Positions 9,064 to 20,030 are shown, numbered from the stretch's first letter. The stretch: DNA of 64,000 bases from Bacillus cereus G9842 (GCF_000021305.1 NC_011772.1:3820001-3884000); one strand, 5' to 3'. Notes: generated by a model not told the origin, from the letters alone. Made by a program: numbers and translations.

Positions 9064-10413
9064 TTACATGAATGGAAACTTCAATCCACCTAGTCCTTTT
9101 TTCTTGCCTTTTTGCATTCCCGTCATCGTCTTCATCATTTTTTTCATGTCATCGAATTGCTTAATTAGACGATTGATTTCTTGTACAGTTGTACCGCTAC
9201 CTTTGGCAATGCGCTTTTTGCGACTAGCATTGATTATTTCCGGTTGTTCTCGTTCTAATTTAGTCATAGAACGAATAATTGCCTCAATATGCCCAATTTG
9301 TTTTTCATCAACTTGCGCATTTTTCAGCCCTTTAATTTTATTTGCACCAGGAAGCATTCCTAACAATTCATCAAGCGGTCCAAGTTGACGCACTTGTCCA
9401 AGTTGTTCTAGGAAATCGTCAAGCGTAAACGAAAGCGTACGCATTTTTTGCTCAAGTTCTTTTGCTTTCTCTTCATCAACTGTAGCTTGCGCTTTTTCAA
9501 TCAATGTTAAGACATCGCCCATCCCTAAAATACGGGATGCCATACGCTCTGGATGGAACGCTTCAATTGCATCTAGTTTTTCACCCATACCAGCAAATTT
9601 AATCGGTGTGTTTGTTACAGCCTTAATAGATAATGCAGCACCACCGCGGGTATCACCATCTAATTTCGTTAATACAACACCTGTTAAACCTAACTGTTCA
9701 TGGAAACTTTGTGCAACATTTACCGCGTCTTGTCCCGTCATCGCATCGACAACAAGGAAAATTTCATCCGGCTTCGCAACTTCTTTAACTTTCGCTAATT
9801 CATCCATTAGTTCTTCATCAATATGCAGGCGACCCGCTGTATCGATTAAAACATAATCATGATGATCTTCTTTTGCTTTTGCAATCGCTTGTTTCGCAAT
9901 TTCAACAGGACTTACTTGATCTCCTAAAGAAAATACAGGCATGTCCAATTGCTTCCCTAATGTTTCAAGCTGTTTAATCGCTGCTGGACGGTAAATATCC
10001 GCTGCAACAAGCATCGGTTTACGATTATGCTTTTTACGAAGCAAATTCGCAAGCTTACCTGTCGTCGTTGTTTTACCCGCACCTTGCAGACCAACCATCA
10101 TAATAACAGTCGGTGGCTTATTAGCAACAGCAATTTTGCTTTGCTCTCCGCCCATAAGTTCTGTAAGTTCTTCCTGTACAACTTTAATTACTTGTTGTCC
10201 AGGTGTCAAACTTTTCATTACATCTTGTCCGACAGCACGTTCAGACACACGCTTCACAAAATCTTTTACTACTTTAAAGTTAACATCTGCTTCTAAAAGA
10301 GCTAGACGAACTTCTCTCATCATTTCTTTCACATCGGCTTCAGAAACTTTTCCTTTGCCGCGGATTTTTTGCATTGTCTGTTGAAGTCGGTCGGCTAATC
10401 CTTCAAATGCCAT
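9064..10413 (-). CDS. ffh: Signal recognition particle protein Ffh
   Basis: SRP54-type GTPase that binds signal sequences of nascent membrane proteins and, with 4.5S RNA, delivers ribosomes to FtsY. Order of domains: N helical bundle (1-85), G domain with GLQGAGKTTTTGKLA (about 107), DTAGRLHIDEEL and TKLDGDTRGGAAL, then the methionine-rich M domain ending MKKMMKTMTGMQKGKKKG. Length 449 aa is normal. It starts 12 bases after ylxM, whose product modulates SRP. FtsY, its receptor, is encoded 0.5 kb upstream. Confidence 0.99.
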   Translation of the reverse strand: MAFEGLADRLQQTMQKIRGKGKVSEADVKEMMREVRLALLEADVNFKVVKDFVKRVSERAVGQDVMKSLTPGQQVIKVVQEELTELMGGEQSKIAVANKPPTVIMMVGLQGAGKTTTTGKLANLLRKKHNRKPMLVAADIYRPAAIKQLETLGKQLDMPVFSLGDQVSPVEIAKQAIAKAKEDHHDYVLIDTAGRLHIDEELMDELAKVKEVAKPDEIFLVVDAMTGQDAVNVAQSFHEQLGLTGVVLTKLDGDTRGGAALSIKAVTNTPIKFAGMGEKLDAIEAFHPERMASRILGMGDVLTLIEKAQATVDEEKAKELEQKMRTLSFTLDDFLEQLGQVRQLGPLDELLGMLPGANKIKGLKNAQVDEKQIGHIEAIIRSMTKLEREQPEIINASRKKRIAKGSGTTVQEINRLIKQFDDMKKMMKTMTGMQKGKKKGLGGLKFPFM

Positions 10414-10425
10414 ATTGCCGCCCTC

Positions 10426-10758
10426 CTAATCTAATTTTTCGATAGCTTCAACAACTTGTTTCATTTCTTCATTCACATGCTCTTCTTCGCTGATTAGCTG
10501 TTTTAGCTTTGCAACAAGTCGCTGTCGCTCTTGAAACTTTTGAAGTAATACTAATTTTTCTTCATATTCTTCAAGCATCGCTTCAGTCCGTTTAATGTTA
10601 TCATACACGGCTTGGCGACTTACATCAAATTCTTCCGCAATTTCACCAAGAGATAAATCATCTAGATAATAAAGCGACATATAACTTCTTTGTTTTTGCG
10701 TTAACAACGATTGATAAAAATCAAATAAATAGTTCATTCTCGTTGTTTTTTCGAGCAT
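10426..10758 (-). CDS. ylxM: SRP-associated helix-turn-helix protein YlxM
   Basis: Small protein that in Firmicutes associates with SRP RNA/Ffh and modulates targeting (known mainly from streptococci). The 110 residues contain a sigma-70 region 4-like helix-turn-helix: [24 protein letters not shown], followed by a charged coiled-coil tail. Start ATG at 10758 follows AAAGGATGA. It forms a two-gene unit with ffh and has its own SigA-type promoter after the ftsY terminator. Confidence 0.95.
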
Positions 10759-10800
10759 GTTGGATCATCCTTTGTTAAGTGATTTCCCTTTACATAAGTT

Positions 10801-10829
10801 AGTTTACATGGAGTCCAAAAGAGTGTCAA
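10801..10829 (-). promoter_or_regulatory. SigA promoter of ylxM-ffh
   Basis: Perfect TTGACA (10829-10824), 17-base spacer, TAAACT (10806-10801) on the minus strand. Confidence 0.6.
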
Positions 10830-10855
10830 GTTTTTTTCTTAACATCATATATTTT

Positions 10856-10889
10856 TATAGAAAAAGAAGCGGAAATACCGCTTCTTTCG
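10856..10889 (-). terminator. Terminator of ftsY
   Basis: Perfect stem AAAGAAGCGG / CCGCTTCTTT, five-base loop, T-rich tail on the minus strand, directly after the ftsY stop. It closes the rnc-smc-ftsY unit. Confidence 0.9.
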
Positions 10890-10890
10890 C

Positions 10891-11880
10891 TTACGCTTCT
10901 TCTGTTTCTACTAAGTTCGCAAATAAACCATACACATATTGTTCTGGATCAAACTGCTGCAAGTCATCCATTTGCTCTCCTAATCCAACAAACTTCACCG
11001 GTACATCAATTTCGTTACGAATCGCTAATACAATACCACCTTTAGCAGTTCCATCTAACTTCGTTAAAACAATACCTGTTACATTCGTTGCTTCACGGAA
11101 TGTTTTCGCTTGGCTTAAACCGTTTTGTCCTGTTGTTGCATCAATAACAAGCAATACTTCATGAGGAGCACCTGGTACTTCACGCTCAATTACACGCTTC
11201 ACCTTCTCTAACTCTTTCATTAAGTTTACTTTATTTTGCAAGCGTCCTGCTGTGTCACATAGTAATACATCTACCTTACGTGCTTTTGCAGCTTGTACAG
11301 CGTCATACATAACCGCCGCTGGATCAGATCCAGATCCTTGTTTAATCACTTCTACACCAACGCGATCGCCCCATACTTCTAATTGTTCAATCGCCCCAGC
11401 ACGGAATGTGTCTCCTGCCGCCAATAAGACTGACTTACCTTCTGATTTAAACTTATGCGCCAGTTTACCAATTGTCGTCGTTTTTCCTACACCGTTAACA
11501 CCAACAAATAAAACAACCGTTAATTGGTCTTCTTGCATATTAATTTCGTTACTAAAATCGCTGTCACCTTTGTAAATTCCTACTAGTTTTTCTGAAATAA
11601 CAGCTTGTACTTCTTTTGGATCTTGAATGTTACGACGTTGTACTTCTTCTTTCAATTGATCAATTAATTCCATTACCGTTGCGACGCCAACGTCTGCACC
11701 GATTAAGATTTCTTCTAACTCTTCGAAGAAATCTTCGTCCACTTTACGGTAACGATACACTAAATCATTCACTTTATCCGCAAATGAATTTCTAGTTTTT
11801 TCTAATCCGTGTTTAAATTTCTCTGTAACTGTATCCGTTTGTTTTGAAATTTTTTCTTTTAGTTTTTTAAAAAAACTCAT
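10891..11880 (-). CDS. ftsY: SRP receptor FtsY
   Basis: Membrane-associated GTPase that docks SRP-ribosome complexes at the translocon. The 329 residues have the short Gram-positive form: a basic amphipathic N-terminus (MSFFKKLKEKISKQ) instead of the long acidic A domain of enterics, then N domain and G domain with GVNGVGKTTTIGKLA (about residue 129), DTAGRLQNKVNLM and TKLDGTAKGGIVL. It follows smc by 15 bases in the conserved rnc-smc-ftsY cluster. Confidence 0.98.
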   Translation of the reverse strand: MSFFKKLKEKISKQTDTVTEKFKHGLEKTRNSFADKVNDLVYRYRKVDEDFFEELEEILIGADVGVATVMELIDQLKEEVQRRNIQDPKEVQAVISEKLVGIYKGDSDFSNEINMQEDQLTVVLFVGVNGVGKTTTIGKLAHKFKSEGKSVLLAAGDTFRAGAIEQLEVWGDRVGVEVIKQGSGSDPAAVMYDAVQAAKARKVDVLLCDTAGRLQNKVNLMKELEKVKRVIEREVPGAPHEVLLVIDATTGQNGLSQAKTFREATNVTGIVLTKLDGTAKGGIVLAIRNEIDVPVKFVGLGEQMDDLQQFDPEQYVYGLFANLVETEEA

Positions 11881-11895
11881 ACTTTCCCATCCTTC

Positions 11896-14800
11896 CTATT
11901 CACTTGCAATAAGTTCTTCTCCGGCATCTAAACGAACCGAAACAAGTTTAGATACCCCTGATTCTTGCATTGTTACACCGTACAACACATCAGACTCTTC
12001 CATTGTACCTTTTCTATGTGTAATTACAATAAACTGCGTCTCATCACTAAATTTCTTTAAATACTGTGCAAAACGAGCTACATTCGCTTCATCAAGGGCG
12101 GCCTCTACCTCATCTAGTACACAGAACGGTACTGGGCGCACTTTTAAAATACCAAATAAAAGCGCAATTGCCGTTAAAGCACGCTCTCCACCTGAAAGTA
12201 AACCTAAGTTCTGCAATTTCTTCCCTGGCGGTTGTGCTACAATATCAATACCCGTATTTAGTAAATCCTCTGGATTAGTCATTACTAAATCCGCTCTTCC
12301 GCCTCCAAATAACTCAGAGAATACCGATTGAAACTCCATTCTAATGCCTTCAAACGTAGTAAAAAAGCGTTTTTTCATTTCTTCATCCATTTCGGTAATA
12401 AGCTGGTGCAATGTCGTTTTCGCTTCTTCTAGGTCGTCTCTCTGCTCTAGTAAAAATGTATGACGCTCCGCTACGCGTTCATATTCATCAATTGCCCCTA
12501 GGTTCACTGTACCTAACTCTTCTATGGATAATTTGATTAATTTTACTTTCTTACGCGCATCTTCTGCAGGCATTGTCATTGTATATTTTAGTTTTGCCGC
12601 TTCAAATGAAATCGTATATGTTTCACGTAAATGTTGTAATCTATTTTCCAACTCTACATCAAGTCGGTTTATTTTCACTTCTTGATCTTTCAACATTTCA
12701 ATAATATATTTATGTTTACCTGTCGTTTCTTTCAAATTACGCTCTAAATGTTCTACTCTCTCTTGCAACGAGACACGTTGTTCGCGACGAGAGCGAATTA
12801 ATTCTGAAGTTTGATTACGATCATACGCTTTCTTCTCAATCATATTCGTAATTTGCTCTTCACCACTTGAATTAGATGTCATTTCTTGTTTTAAGAAAGC
12901 TAAATCCTCTTTCGTTTTTACAAGTGTCGCATCCGTTTCTTCTTTTTCCTTCGTAAATCGTTCAACTTTTTCTTTTTGATTAGATAAGCGTTGTTGCTTT
13001 TCAGCTACCAGCACTTTTAACTCAGTCATTTCTTTTTGAACTTTTTCTTTTGAAGAATGTTGCTCACTTTTTTGTTTTGTTAAAGCTGCAATTTTACTAT
13101 CTAACTCTGTGATATCAGCTTGAAGATTCGTTAAAATCCCTTCTAACGCCTCTTTACGCCCTTGTGTTTTTACTCGATCTTGTAAAAAACCTTCAATCTC
13201 TAAATCATAAATAGACAAGCGGTCATTAATACGATGTTCTTCTAATTCTAAACGATTAATCTCTTCTCTTAATTTCTGCTCATCTACACGCTCTGCTTCT
13301 ACAGTTTGCCTTAGTTCGCGTATTTTCACTTCTTTTTCTTGAATCTCTTGTTTTACTGCTTTAACAAAGTTTTCTAACTTCGTTGTTTTTTCTTCCATAT
13401 CAGTTAACTTGCGAGTCCACTCTTCCAGTTCACGTTGGCGTCCTAATAAAGAAGATTTCGCTTGTTTTACCGCTCCACCAGTCATAGAACCGCCAGGATT
13501 CACTACGTCCCCTTCGATTGTTACAATGCGATAACGGTATTGCAGTTGTTTCGCCAACTCATTTGCTCCGCGTAAATCTTTCGCAACAATAACAGTACCT
13601 AATAAATTTGAAACTACATTTTCATATTTATTATTGTACTGCACAAGTTCTGCCGCCACACCTACAAACGATGGGTGTTGATTTACAATGCGTAATTGCT
13701 CAAATGATAACGACCTACTTTTAATAACAGCTTGCGGTAAAAACGTTGCACGCCCATGTTTATTTTGCTTTAAAAATGCAATTGCATTACGAGCATGTTC
13801 CTCTGTTTGTACAACAATGTGCTGCATCGCTGCACCTAGAGCGATTTCCATTGCAACTTCGTATTCTTTAGGTACCGTTAACAGTTCCGCAACAGCACCC
13901 TCGATACCTTGCAACCTATTTTCTCTAGCTTTCAATACTTCACGTACACCTTGATAGAAGCCAGAATAATCTTCTTGCATCTCTTCAAGCATTTCTTTTC
14001 GAGAACGTGCCTGTTGCACAAATTGATATGCTTGATACAGTTTTGTTTCATTTTCACTATACTGCGTCTTACATTTCCCGAGCGCCGCCTCTGTCTTCTG
14101 TATGTTTGAGAGGATGCCAGCTACTTTTTCTTTCACTTGTTCGTAATTTTCTACAAGTTTCGTCTTTTTCGCTGTAATTTCCATACGCATTTCTACATAT
14201 TTCGCATTCTCTTCATCCAGCCGCTCGTTTTTAGACGTTTGCTGTTTAGATTGTTCTTCAATCATAGATAATTCATTGCGATGACTAGCTTGTTGATTTA
14301 AAAGTTCAATATAGTCACCTTTTAAATTCTCAATCTGTTCCTCTAAATTGTCAGCAAAAGTAGCAAGCAGTTGCTCATTATCATGCAATTTTTGCTCTAA
14401 CTCTTTTACTTCATTCACAAATTGCATTAAAGCTTCTGTACTTGACGCAATTTCACCATCGTAACTTTTAGCTTTCTCTGTTAATTCAACAATTAACTGC
14501 TCAAGTTGCGCACAATGCGTCGTAGCATTTTGCTTTCTCTCTTTTAACAACTCGCGCTGTCCTTCTAGTTTTTCTAGCTCTTTACTAGAAAGAAGAAGTA
14601 CTTCTTGCAACGAATCTACAGACTCATCTACCGCTTGTAATTGTCCTCGTAATTCCTCAAGCTCTTCTTCACTTTTTTGTAAATCCGTTGACATTTTAGC
14701 TTCTTCGTCTTTATTATGCCCAAACTGATTTCGAAGCGCTTCCCATTTCTCATGCAATTCTTCAATTTCATGTACAATAAGCGCAGCTTCTACTTTCTCT

Positions 14801-15465
14801 AATTCTTCTTTATTCTCAAGATAATCTTTCGCAATAGAAGCTTGTCTTTCTAAAGGTTCTACTTGACTACTTAATTCATGAATTATATCTTGTACACGAT
14901 TTAAGTTTTCTTGTGTTTCTGCTAACTTCCCTTCAGCTTTCTTTTTGCGAAGTTTGTATTTCAGTACGCCTGCCGCTTCTTCAAATACACCTCGACGCTC
15001 TTCTGACTTACTACTTAAAATCTCTTCCACTTTCCCCTGGCTAATAATTGAAAAAGCTTCTCTTCCCATACCAGAGTCCATAAATAAATCGATAATATCT
15101 TTCAATCTACATGATTGTTTATTAATATAAAAATCACTATCACCTGAACGAGATACACGACGTGTTACACACACCTCATTGTATTCAATTGGTAAACGTT
15201 GATCTTCATTATTTAAAGTTATTGTTACTTCAGCAACATTAACCGCTCTCCTCGTATCACTGCCTGCAAAAATAATATCCTCCATCTTTGCACCACGTAA
15301 TGATTTTGCAGATTGTTCACCAAGTACCCAGCGAATCGCATCAGTAATATTACTTTTCCCGCTTCCATTAGGGCCTACTACAGAAGTTACACCTGGGACA
15401 AAATCAACAGATACACGCTCAGCAAAAGACTTAAATCCTGCTATTTCTAATCTTTTTAAAAACAC
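11896..15465 (-). CDS. smc: Chromosome segregation ATPase SMC
   Basis: Condensin ATPase that extrudes DNA loops from ParB-parS sites with ScpA and ScpB. At 1189 aa it is full length: N-terminal head with Walker A GPNGSGKSNITDAIRWVLG (about 32-50), long coiled coil (about 165-500), hinge (about 510-670, rich in glycine, NPGGSMTGGAV), returning coiled coil, and C-terminal head with signature LLSGGERALTAIALLFG and Walker B VLDEVEAALDEANV. No frameshift or stop is seen over 3.5 kb. It lies between rnc and ftsY. Confidence 0.99.
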   Translation of the reverse strand: MFLKRLEIAGFKSFAERVSVDFVPGVTSVVGPNGSGKSNITDAIRWVLGEQSAKSLRGAKMEDIIFAGSDTRRAVNVAEVTITLNNEDQRLPIEYNEVCVTRRVSRSGDSDFYINKQSCRLKDIIDLFMDSGMGREAFSIISQGKVEEILSSKSEERRGVFEEAAGVLKYKLRKKKAEGKLAETQENLNRVQDIIHELSSQVEPLERQASIAKDYLENKEELEKVEAALIVHEIEELHEKWEALRNQFGHNKDEEAKMSTDLQKSEEELEELRGQLQAVDESVDSLQEVLLLSSKELEKLEGQRELLKERKQNATTHCAQLEQLIVELTEKAKSYDGEIASSTEALMQFVNEVKELEQKLHDNEQLLATFADNLEEQIENLKGDYIELLNQQASHRNELSMIEEQSKQQTSKNERLDEENAKYVEMRMEITAKKTKLVENYEQVKEKVAGILSNIQKTEAALGKCKTQYSENETKLYQAYQFVQQARSRKEMLEEMQEDYSGFYQGVREVLKARENRLQGIEGAVAELLTVPKEYEVAMEIALGAAMQHIVVQTEEHARNAIAFLKQNKHGRATFLPQAVIKSRSLSFEQLRIVNQHPSFVGVAAELVQYNNKYENVVSNLLGTVIVAKDLRGANELAKQLQYRYRIVTIEGDVVNPGGSMTGGAVKQAKSSLLGRQRELEEWTRKLTDMEEKTTKLENFVKAVKQEIQEKEVKIRELRQTVEAERVDEQKLREEINRLELEEHRINDRLSIYDLEIEGFLQDRVKTQGRKEALEGILTNLQADITELDSKIAALTKQKSEQHSSKEKVQKEMTELKVLVAEKQQRLSNQKEKVERFTKEKEETDATLVKTKEDLAFLKQEMTSNSSGEEQITNMIEKKAYDRNQTSELIRSRREQRVSLQERVEHLERNLKETTGKHKYIIEMLKDQEVKINRLDVELENRLQHLRETYTISFEAAKLKYTMTMPAEDARKKVKLIKLSIEELGTVNLGAIDEYERVAERHTFLLEQRDDLEEAKTTLHQLITEMDEEMKKRFFTTFEGIRMEFQSVFSELFGGGRADLVMTNPEDLLNTGIDIVAQPPGKKLQNLGLLSGGERALTAIALLFGILKVRPVPFCVLDEVEAALDEANVARFAQYLKKFSDETQFIVITHRKGTMEESDVLYGVTMQESGVSKLVSVRLDAGEELIASE

Positions 15466-15579
15466 GAAAGGCCTTCCTCCTATTCTCCGTTGCTATAACT
15501 GTTATCTATACAAAAACGAGCTATCATACGGATTTCCCTTCCTTTTATTCACAAACAAAAAGAAAGTTTCATTCTATGC

Positions 15580-15615
15580 ATAAGGAATCCCCCTCATTCA
15601 AAGGGGGATTCCTTA
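15580..15615 (-). terminator. Strong hairpin at the rnc stop
   Basis: AAGGAATCCCCCT / AGGGGGATTCCTT, a 13-base stem enclosing a short loop and touching the rnc stop codon. There is no long T tract, so it may act as a processing or stabilising structure between rnc and smc rather than a full terminator. Confidence 0.6.
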
Positions 15616-16350
15616 TAGTTGTTCTTTTAATTTTTTCAATGCTTCTGCAGCAGCTTGTTGCTCTGCTTCTTTTTTCGACTTACCACTACCAAGACCTAAA
15701 GCTACGTTATTTAACGTAACACGTGACACAAATTCTCGATTGTGAGCTGGTCCTTTTTCTTGCAAAATTTGATACTCAACATTGCCACTACCATCACGCT
15801 GAATCAATTCTTGTAACTGACTCTTATAATCCATCACATGAGAAAAAGCACCCTCATTAATTTTCGGATATACAATTTCTTTTAAGAATTCCCAAACTGT
15901 TTCTAACCCTTGATCAAGATAAAGGGCACCAATAAACGCTTCAAAGACATCCGCTAATAAAGCTGGTCGTTCACGTCCACCTGTCATTTCTTCACCTTTT
16001 CCTAATAAAACAAGGCTACCAAATGACAATTCGTTCGCAAAACGAACAAGAGATGGCTCACATACAATAGCTGCACGTAGTTTTGTTAACTCTCCTTCGC
16101 TCATTGTCGGATATTTTTGAAACAGATACTGCGATACAGTAAGTTCCAATACTGCATCTCCAAGAAATTCAAGACGCTCGTTATCTTCATGCGGTTTTTT
16201 TCGATGCTCATTCACATACGATGAATGCGTAAATGCTTGAATCAATAATTTTTCATCTGTAAACGTAATACCTATCTTTTCTTGAAACACTTTAAATGCT
16301 TCACGATATTTTGTTTCGTATTTTTTTTCTCTATATTTTCGGTACGGCAT
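15613..16350 (-). CDS. rnc: Ribonuclease III
   Basis: Double-strand-specific endoribonuclease for rRNA, SRP RNA and antisense-RNA processing. The catalytic signature [14 protein letters not shown] sits at residues 58-70, the second acidic site is in [15 protein letters not shown], and the C-terminal 75 residues form a dsRNA-binding domain ([11 protein letters not shown] to [18 protein letters not shown]). ATG at 16350 follows a perfect GGAGGG, giving 245 aa; an extension to 16401 is possible but unsupported. It follows acpP by 58 bases. Confidence 0.98.
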
Positions 16351-16370
16351 AGGTCCCTCCAGATATAAGC

Positions 16371-16396
16371 CAGAAAGCCCCGCTAAAAAACGGGAC
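16371..16396 (-). terminator. Weak hairpin between acpP and rnc
   Basis: AAGTCCCG / CGGGGCTT with a T-rich loop on the minus strand. The tail has few T residues, so it probably attenuates rather than stops read-through from the fatty-acid operon into rnc. Confidence 0.4.
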
Positions 16397-16408
16397 TTCA
16401 CTTAAGCA

Positions 16409-16642
16409 TTATAGATGACTCTCTATGTAAGTCACAGCATCGCCAACAGTAGCAATCTTTTCAGCATCTTCATCAGAAATTTCCATTTCGAATTCATCTT
16501 CTAATTGCATTACAAGTTCTACTACATCTAGGGAGTCTGCTCCTAAATCTTCCTTGAAGCTTGCAGCTGGTACTACCTCAGTCTCTTCTACTCCTAAACG
16601 ATCAACGATGATTTTTGTTACGCGCTCTAAAACATCTGCCAT
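16409..16642 (-). CDS. acpP: Acyl carrier protein
   Basis: Carrier of fatty-acid intermediates on a 4'-phosphopantetheine arm. The attachment serine is Ser37 in [17 protein letters not shown]. The 77-residue acidic four-helix protein starts at ATG 16642, 8 bases after GGAGG; a second ATG at 16651 overlaps that ribosome site. It is the last lipid gene of the fapR-plsX-fabD-fabG-acpP operon and the nearest gene to rnc. Confidence 0.99.
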
Positions 16643-16711
16643 TCCATTCACCTCCCCTCAAATATTATATTAAATATTGACCAAAAAAACTAGGTGAAAT
16701 CGATTCTTTTA

Positions 16712-17452
16712 TTACATTACCATACCGCCATCAACATTTAACGTTTGACCTGTAACATATTTGCTTTGATCAGAAGCAAAAAACGTTACAGCATTCGCGA
16801 TATCTTGCGCTTCACCAAATTGAGCAGCTGGAATAACTTTTAACATTTCTGCTTTAATATTCTCATCTAGTACATCTGTCATATCAGTCGCAATAAAGCC
16901 CGGCGCAATTGCATTCACTGTAATATTTCGACTTGCTAACTCTTTTGCAGATGTTTTTGTTAATCCAATAACACCCGCTTTAGCAGCAACATAATTAGCT
17001 TGCCCTGGGTTTCCTATAACACCAACAACCGAAGCGATATTTATAATTCTACCGTGACGTTGACGCATCATATAGCGAGATACTGCTTTTGTACATAAGA
17101 ATACACCTTTTAAGTTTGTATTAATAACTGTATCCCATTCTTCTTCTTTCATACGCATTAATAAATTATCTTTTGTTACACCAGCATTATTTACAAGAAT
17201 ATCAACTTGTCCAAATGTATCTACTGTTTGTTTCACCATATTTGTAACATCATCAGCATTTGCAACATCTGCTCTTACCGCAATTGCATCAGAACCTAAT
17301 TTCTTAATTTCATCTACTACTTCATTTGCTTTTTGTTCATTACCTGCATAATTCACTACTACATTTGCCCCTTGTTTCGCTAAATCGATCGCAATCGCGC
17401 GACCAATTCCACGTGAAGCGCCAGTTACTAATGCTACCTTCCCTTTTAACAT
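16712..17452 (-). CDS. fabG: 3-oxoacyl-[ACP] reductase
   Basis: NADPH-dependent short-chain dehydrogenase that performs the first reduction of each fatty-acid elongation round. Cofactor loop [11 protein letters not shown] at 10-20, LVNNAG at 86-91, and the catalytic Ser141, Tyr154 and Lys158 ([14 protein letters not shown]) are all present. Length 246 aa is normal. Its start overlaps the fabD stop by one base, so translation is coupled. Confidence 0.98.
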   Translation of the reverse strand: MLKGKVALVTGASRGIGRAIAIDLAKQGANVVVNYAGNEQKANEVVDEIKKLGSDAIAVRADVANADDVTNMVKQTVDTFGQVDILVNNAGVTKDNLLMRMKEEEWDTVINTNLKGVFLCTKAVSRYMMRQRHGRIINIASVVGVIGNPGQANYVAAKAGVIGLTKTSAKELASRNITVNAIAPGFIATDMTDVLDENIKAEMLKVIPAAQFGEAQDIANAVTFFASDQSKYVTGQTLNVDGGMVM

Positions 17453-18396
17453 CAGTTTTCTCCTCTCAAATTTGAAATGGTATCTTTTAATGTCTCTTCA
17501 TCATATATCGCATATGCTTTCACTGATGAATCAATCGACTTCATAAGTCCAGCAAGTACTTTTCCAGGTCCAATTTCAATAAATGTATCTACTCCCTGCT
17601 GCACCATACATTCAATAGACGGGTACCATAATACAGGCGAATAAAGCTGTTCGATTAACTTTTCTTGAATGTCTGCACCACGTGTAATAACATCCGCTGT
17701 AACATTTGCAATAACAGGAATATTCGTGTCATGAATTGTAATTTCATTTAAAACACTTTGGAACTTCTCAGCTGCCGGCTTCATAAGTGAAGAATGGAAA
17801 GGCCCACTTACTTTTAGTGGAATTGCTCTCTTTGCACCATTTTCTTTCGCTCTTTGAGAAGCAACCTCTACACCTTGCTTCGTTCCAGAAATCACAATTT
17901 GCTTCGTACTATTCATATTAGCGATTTGCACTGCATATCCTTCACTTGTTACTTCTTCTGTAACTTGTTTCAGCATATCTAGGTCAGCACCTAATATAGC
18001 TGCCATCGCACCTTCCCCGTCTGGAACAGCTTCTTCCATATATTCGCCACGTTTCCTTACAGCATATACAGCATCTTCAAAAGTTAATGCACCAGCTGCT
18101 ACAAGAGCGCTATATTCACCTAAACTATGACCAGCGACAAAGTTAGGTGTAATGTCATACTCTTTCAAAGCTGTCAAAATAGCAAAACTCGTTGTTAATA
18201 ATGCAGGCTGAGCATTTGTTGTTAATGTAAGCTTTTCCTGCGGTCCTTCAAAAATCACTTCTGAAAGTGAATCTTGTAACACCTCATCTGCTTTTGCAAA
18301 CACTTTTGCAACCTCTTTATTATTCTCTGCTAATTGTTTACCCATTCCAACTGCCTGTGAACCTTGGCCCGGAAAAAGAAATGCTATTTTTCCCAT
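17452..18396 (-). CDS. fabD: Malonyl-CoA:ACP transacylase
   Basis: Transfers malonyl from CoA to ACP to supply the elongation unit. The nucleophile is Ser91 in [14 protein letters not shown], with [12 protein letters not shown] at the N-terminus and the His partner in SGPFHSSLM (about residue 200). The 314-aa length and end of the fold are normal. It sits 14 bases after plsX. Confidence 0.98.
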   Translation of the reverse strand: MGKIAFLFPGQGSQAVGMGKQLAENNKEVAKVFAKADEVLQDSLSEVIFEGPQEKLTLTTNAQPALLTTSFAILTALKEYDITPNFVAGHSLGEYSALVAAGALTFEDAVYAVRKRGEYMEEAVPDGEGAMAAILGADLDMLKQVTEEVTSEGYAVQIANMNSTKQIVISGTKQGVEVASQRAKENGAKRAIPLKVSGPFHSSLMKPAAEKFQSVLNEITIHDTNIPVIANVTADVITRGADIQEKLIEQLYSPVLWYPSIECMVQQGVDTFIEIGPGKVLAGLMKSIDSSVKAYAIYDEETLKDTISNLRGEN

Positions 18397-18410
18397 TTCA
18401 AATCCTCCTC

Positions 18411-19403
18411 TTATTGGAGTGACTCTTTCTCCATTACGCTTGAAATTGTAGGAATTACTTCTTTCGCTACCATTTCTCTCGTTTGACGAATCGCACTAAA
18501 TATCGACTGGTCATTAGAAGAACCGTGAGCCTTAATGACAGGTGCTTTCAATCCAAATAATGCAGCTCCCCCATACTCCGAATAATCCATTTTATCTTTT
18601 AATACCATAAGTTTTGGCTTTAATACCGCCGCTGCTAATTTGCTCGTAAACGAACTCATTAGTTGTTCTTTCAACATAGAGAATAGCGCAAGTGCTGTTC
18701 CTTCTAATGATTTCAACGCTACATTCCCTGTAAAACCATCACATACAACAACATCTGCTACACCTTGCAATAAATCTCTCGATTCAACGTTCCCAACGAA
18801 ATTAATTGGCGCATCCTTAAGCATTGCAAATACTTGCTTTGAAAGCTCGTTTCCTTTTCCATCCTCTGTTCCAACGTTTAATAGTCCAACACGAGGATTT
18901 TCAATTCCTCTTACCTTCTCAGCATAAACAGATCCCATTACTGCATATTGATATAAATGAATTGGTTTTGCATCAACATTTGCTCCAACATCTAACATAA
19001 CAAAACCTTTTCCATCTACAGTTGGCATTGTAGGCGATAAAGCTGGTCGCTCAATTCCTTCCATACGACCGACAACAAATAATCCAGCTGCCATTAAAGC
19101 TCCTGTGCTACCTGCGGATATACAAGCGTCTGCTTCTCCATCCTTTACTTGCTGTGCCGCAAGTACCATTGAAGCTTGTTTTTTTCGACGAACCGCTCTT
19201 ACTGGTTCTTCCGTCGATTCTATTTTTTCGTCTGTATGAAGAATAGTAATTCGTTCATCACTCGTTAAGTATTGACGAATTTCCTCTTCTTTCCCTACTA
19301 ACGTAATATGTAAATCAGAATATTCCTTAATAGCTTTCATTGCCCCTAATACTACAGCCTTCGGAGCGTGATCTCCGCCCATTGCATCTATTGCGATTTT
19401 CAT
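18411..19403 (-). CDS. plsX: Phosphate acyltransferase PlsX
   Basis: Peripheral membrane enzyme that turns acyl-ACP into acyl-phosphate for PlsY, the first committed step of phospholipid synthesis in Gram-positives. The protein opens [19 protein letters not shown], and continues with [29 protein letters not shown] and [15 protein letters not shown], all family hallmarks. 330 aa. It overlaps the fapR stop by 4 bases, coupling enzyme and regulator. Confidence 0.98.
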   Translation of the reverse strand: MKIAIDAMGGDHAPKAVVLGAMKAIKEYSDLHITLVGKEEEIRQYLTSDERITILHTDEKIESTEEPVRAVRRKKQASMVLAAQQVKDGEADACISAGSTGALMAAGLFVVGRMEGIERPALSPTMPTVDGKGFVMLDVGANVDAKPIHLYQYAVMGSVYAEKVRGIENPRVGLLNVGTEDGKGNELSKQVFAMLKDAPINFVGNVESRDLLQGVADVVVCDGFTGNVALKSLEGTALALFSMLKEQLMSSFTSKLAAAVLKPKLMVLKDKMDYSEYGGAALFGLKAPVIKAHGSSNDQSIFSAIRQTREMVAKEVIPTISSVMEKESLQ

Positions 19404-19993
19404 AAGTTGTTACCTTCCTCACTATAATTACTAGATCGATACATTTCAAAAGTGCCTGTAAAAACAAGTTCTTCTCCAACGAAGCTACGCACTTTGACAA
19501 CCGTCCGTCCCTTATCATTCTCTACGTCTTCAACACGCGCTTTTGCAACAACACGCTCTCCTAATTTTACAGGGCGAATATATCGAATGGTAGACTTTGC
19601 AGTTAAAGCTAATTCTTCATCAATAACCGCAACAGCTAGTGAGTTTGCTTGCGCAAACAGATGATGCCCACGGGCAATTTGATTTCTTTTAAATACATGT
19701 TCTACCTTTACTTCAAAGATAGAGATTGCATGTCTATCTAATTCAATATCAATAATTTCTCCGACAACCTCTTCTAACGGTAAAGATTTCACATCTTCTT
19801 CATGTTGCTTTGTAGCTACATGTTTAATTCTCTCTCTTAATTCAGGAATAGACAATTCCATACGATCCAGTCGTACTGTTTGTATACTCACTTGAAATTT
19901 TTCCGCTAAATCTTCATCCGTAATAAAAGGATTTGATTCGATTGTTTGTTGTAATAATTCTTGTCTTTCTTTTTTACTTCTTCTTTTCTTCAT
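19400..19993 (-). CDS. fapR: Fatty-acid and phospholipid transcriptional repressor FapR
   Basis: Repressor of the fap regulon released from DNA by malonyl-CoA. The 197 residues contain an N-terminal helix-turn-helix (about 20-60; [22 protein letters not shown]) linked to a hot-dog-fold effector domain (about 75-190; [34 protein letters not shown]). ATG at 19993 ([13 protein letters not shown]) gives the known family N-terminus; the in-frame extension to 20062 would read through the promoter and operator. It controls its own operon through the site just upstream. Confidence 0.97.
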   Translation of the reverse strand: MKKRRSKKERQELLQQTIESNPFITDEDLAEKFQVSIQTVRLDRMELSIPELRERIKHVATKQHEEDVKSLPLEEVVGEIIDIELDRHAISIFEVKVEHVFKRNQIARGHHLFAQANSLAVAVIDEELALTAKSTIRYIRPVKLGERVVAKARVEDVENDKGRTVVKVRSFVGEELVFTGTFEMYRSSNYSEEGNNL

Positions 19994-20009
19994 ACCGCAC
20001 CATCCATTT

Positions 20010-20028
20010 TTATGACTAGGTACTAACA
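20010..20028 (-). promoter_or_regulatory. FapR operator
   Basis: Minus strand TTAGTACCTAGTCAT (20026-20012) closely resembles the FapR site known from B. subtilis (TTAGTACCTAGTCTTAA type). It overlaps the predicted transcription start of fapR-plsX-fabD-fabG-acpP, which fits repression by blocking RNA polymerase. Confidence 0.85.
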
Positions 20029-20030
20029 GT

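Noticed and set aside
10757..11164. 135-codon plus-strand frame opposite ftsY and the ylxM promoter
   Set aside because: Antisense shadow of ftsY that crosses a terminator; no family resemblance.
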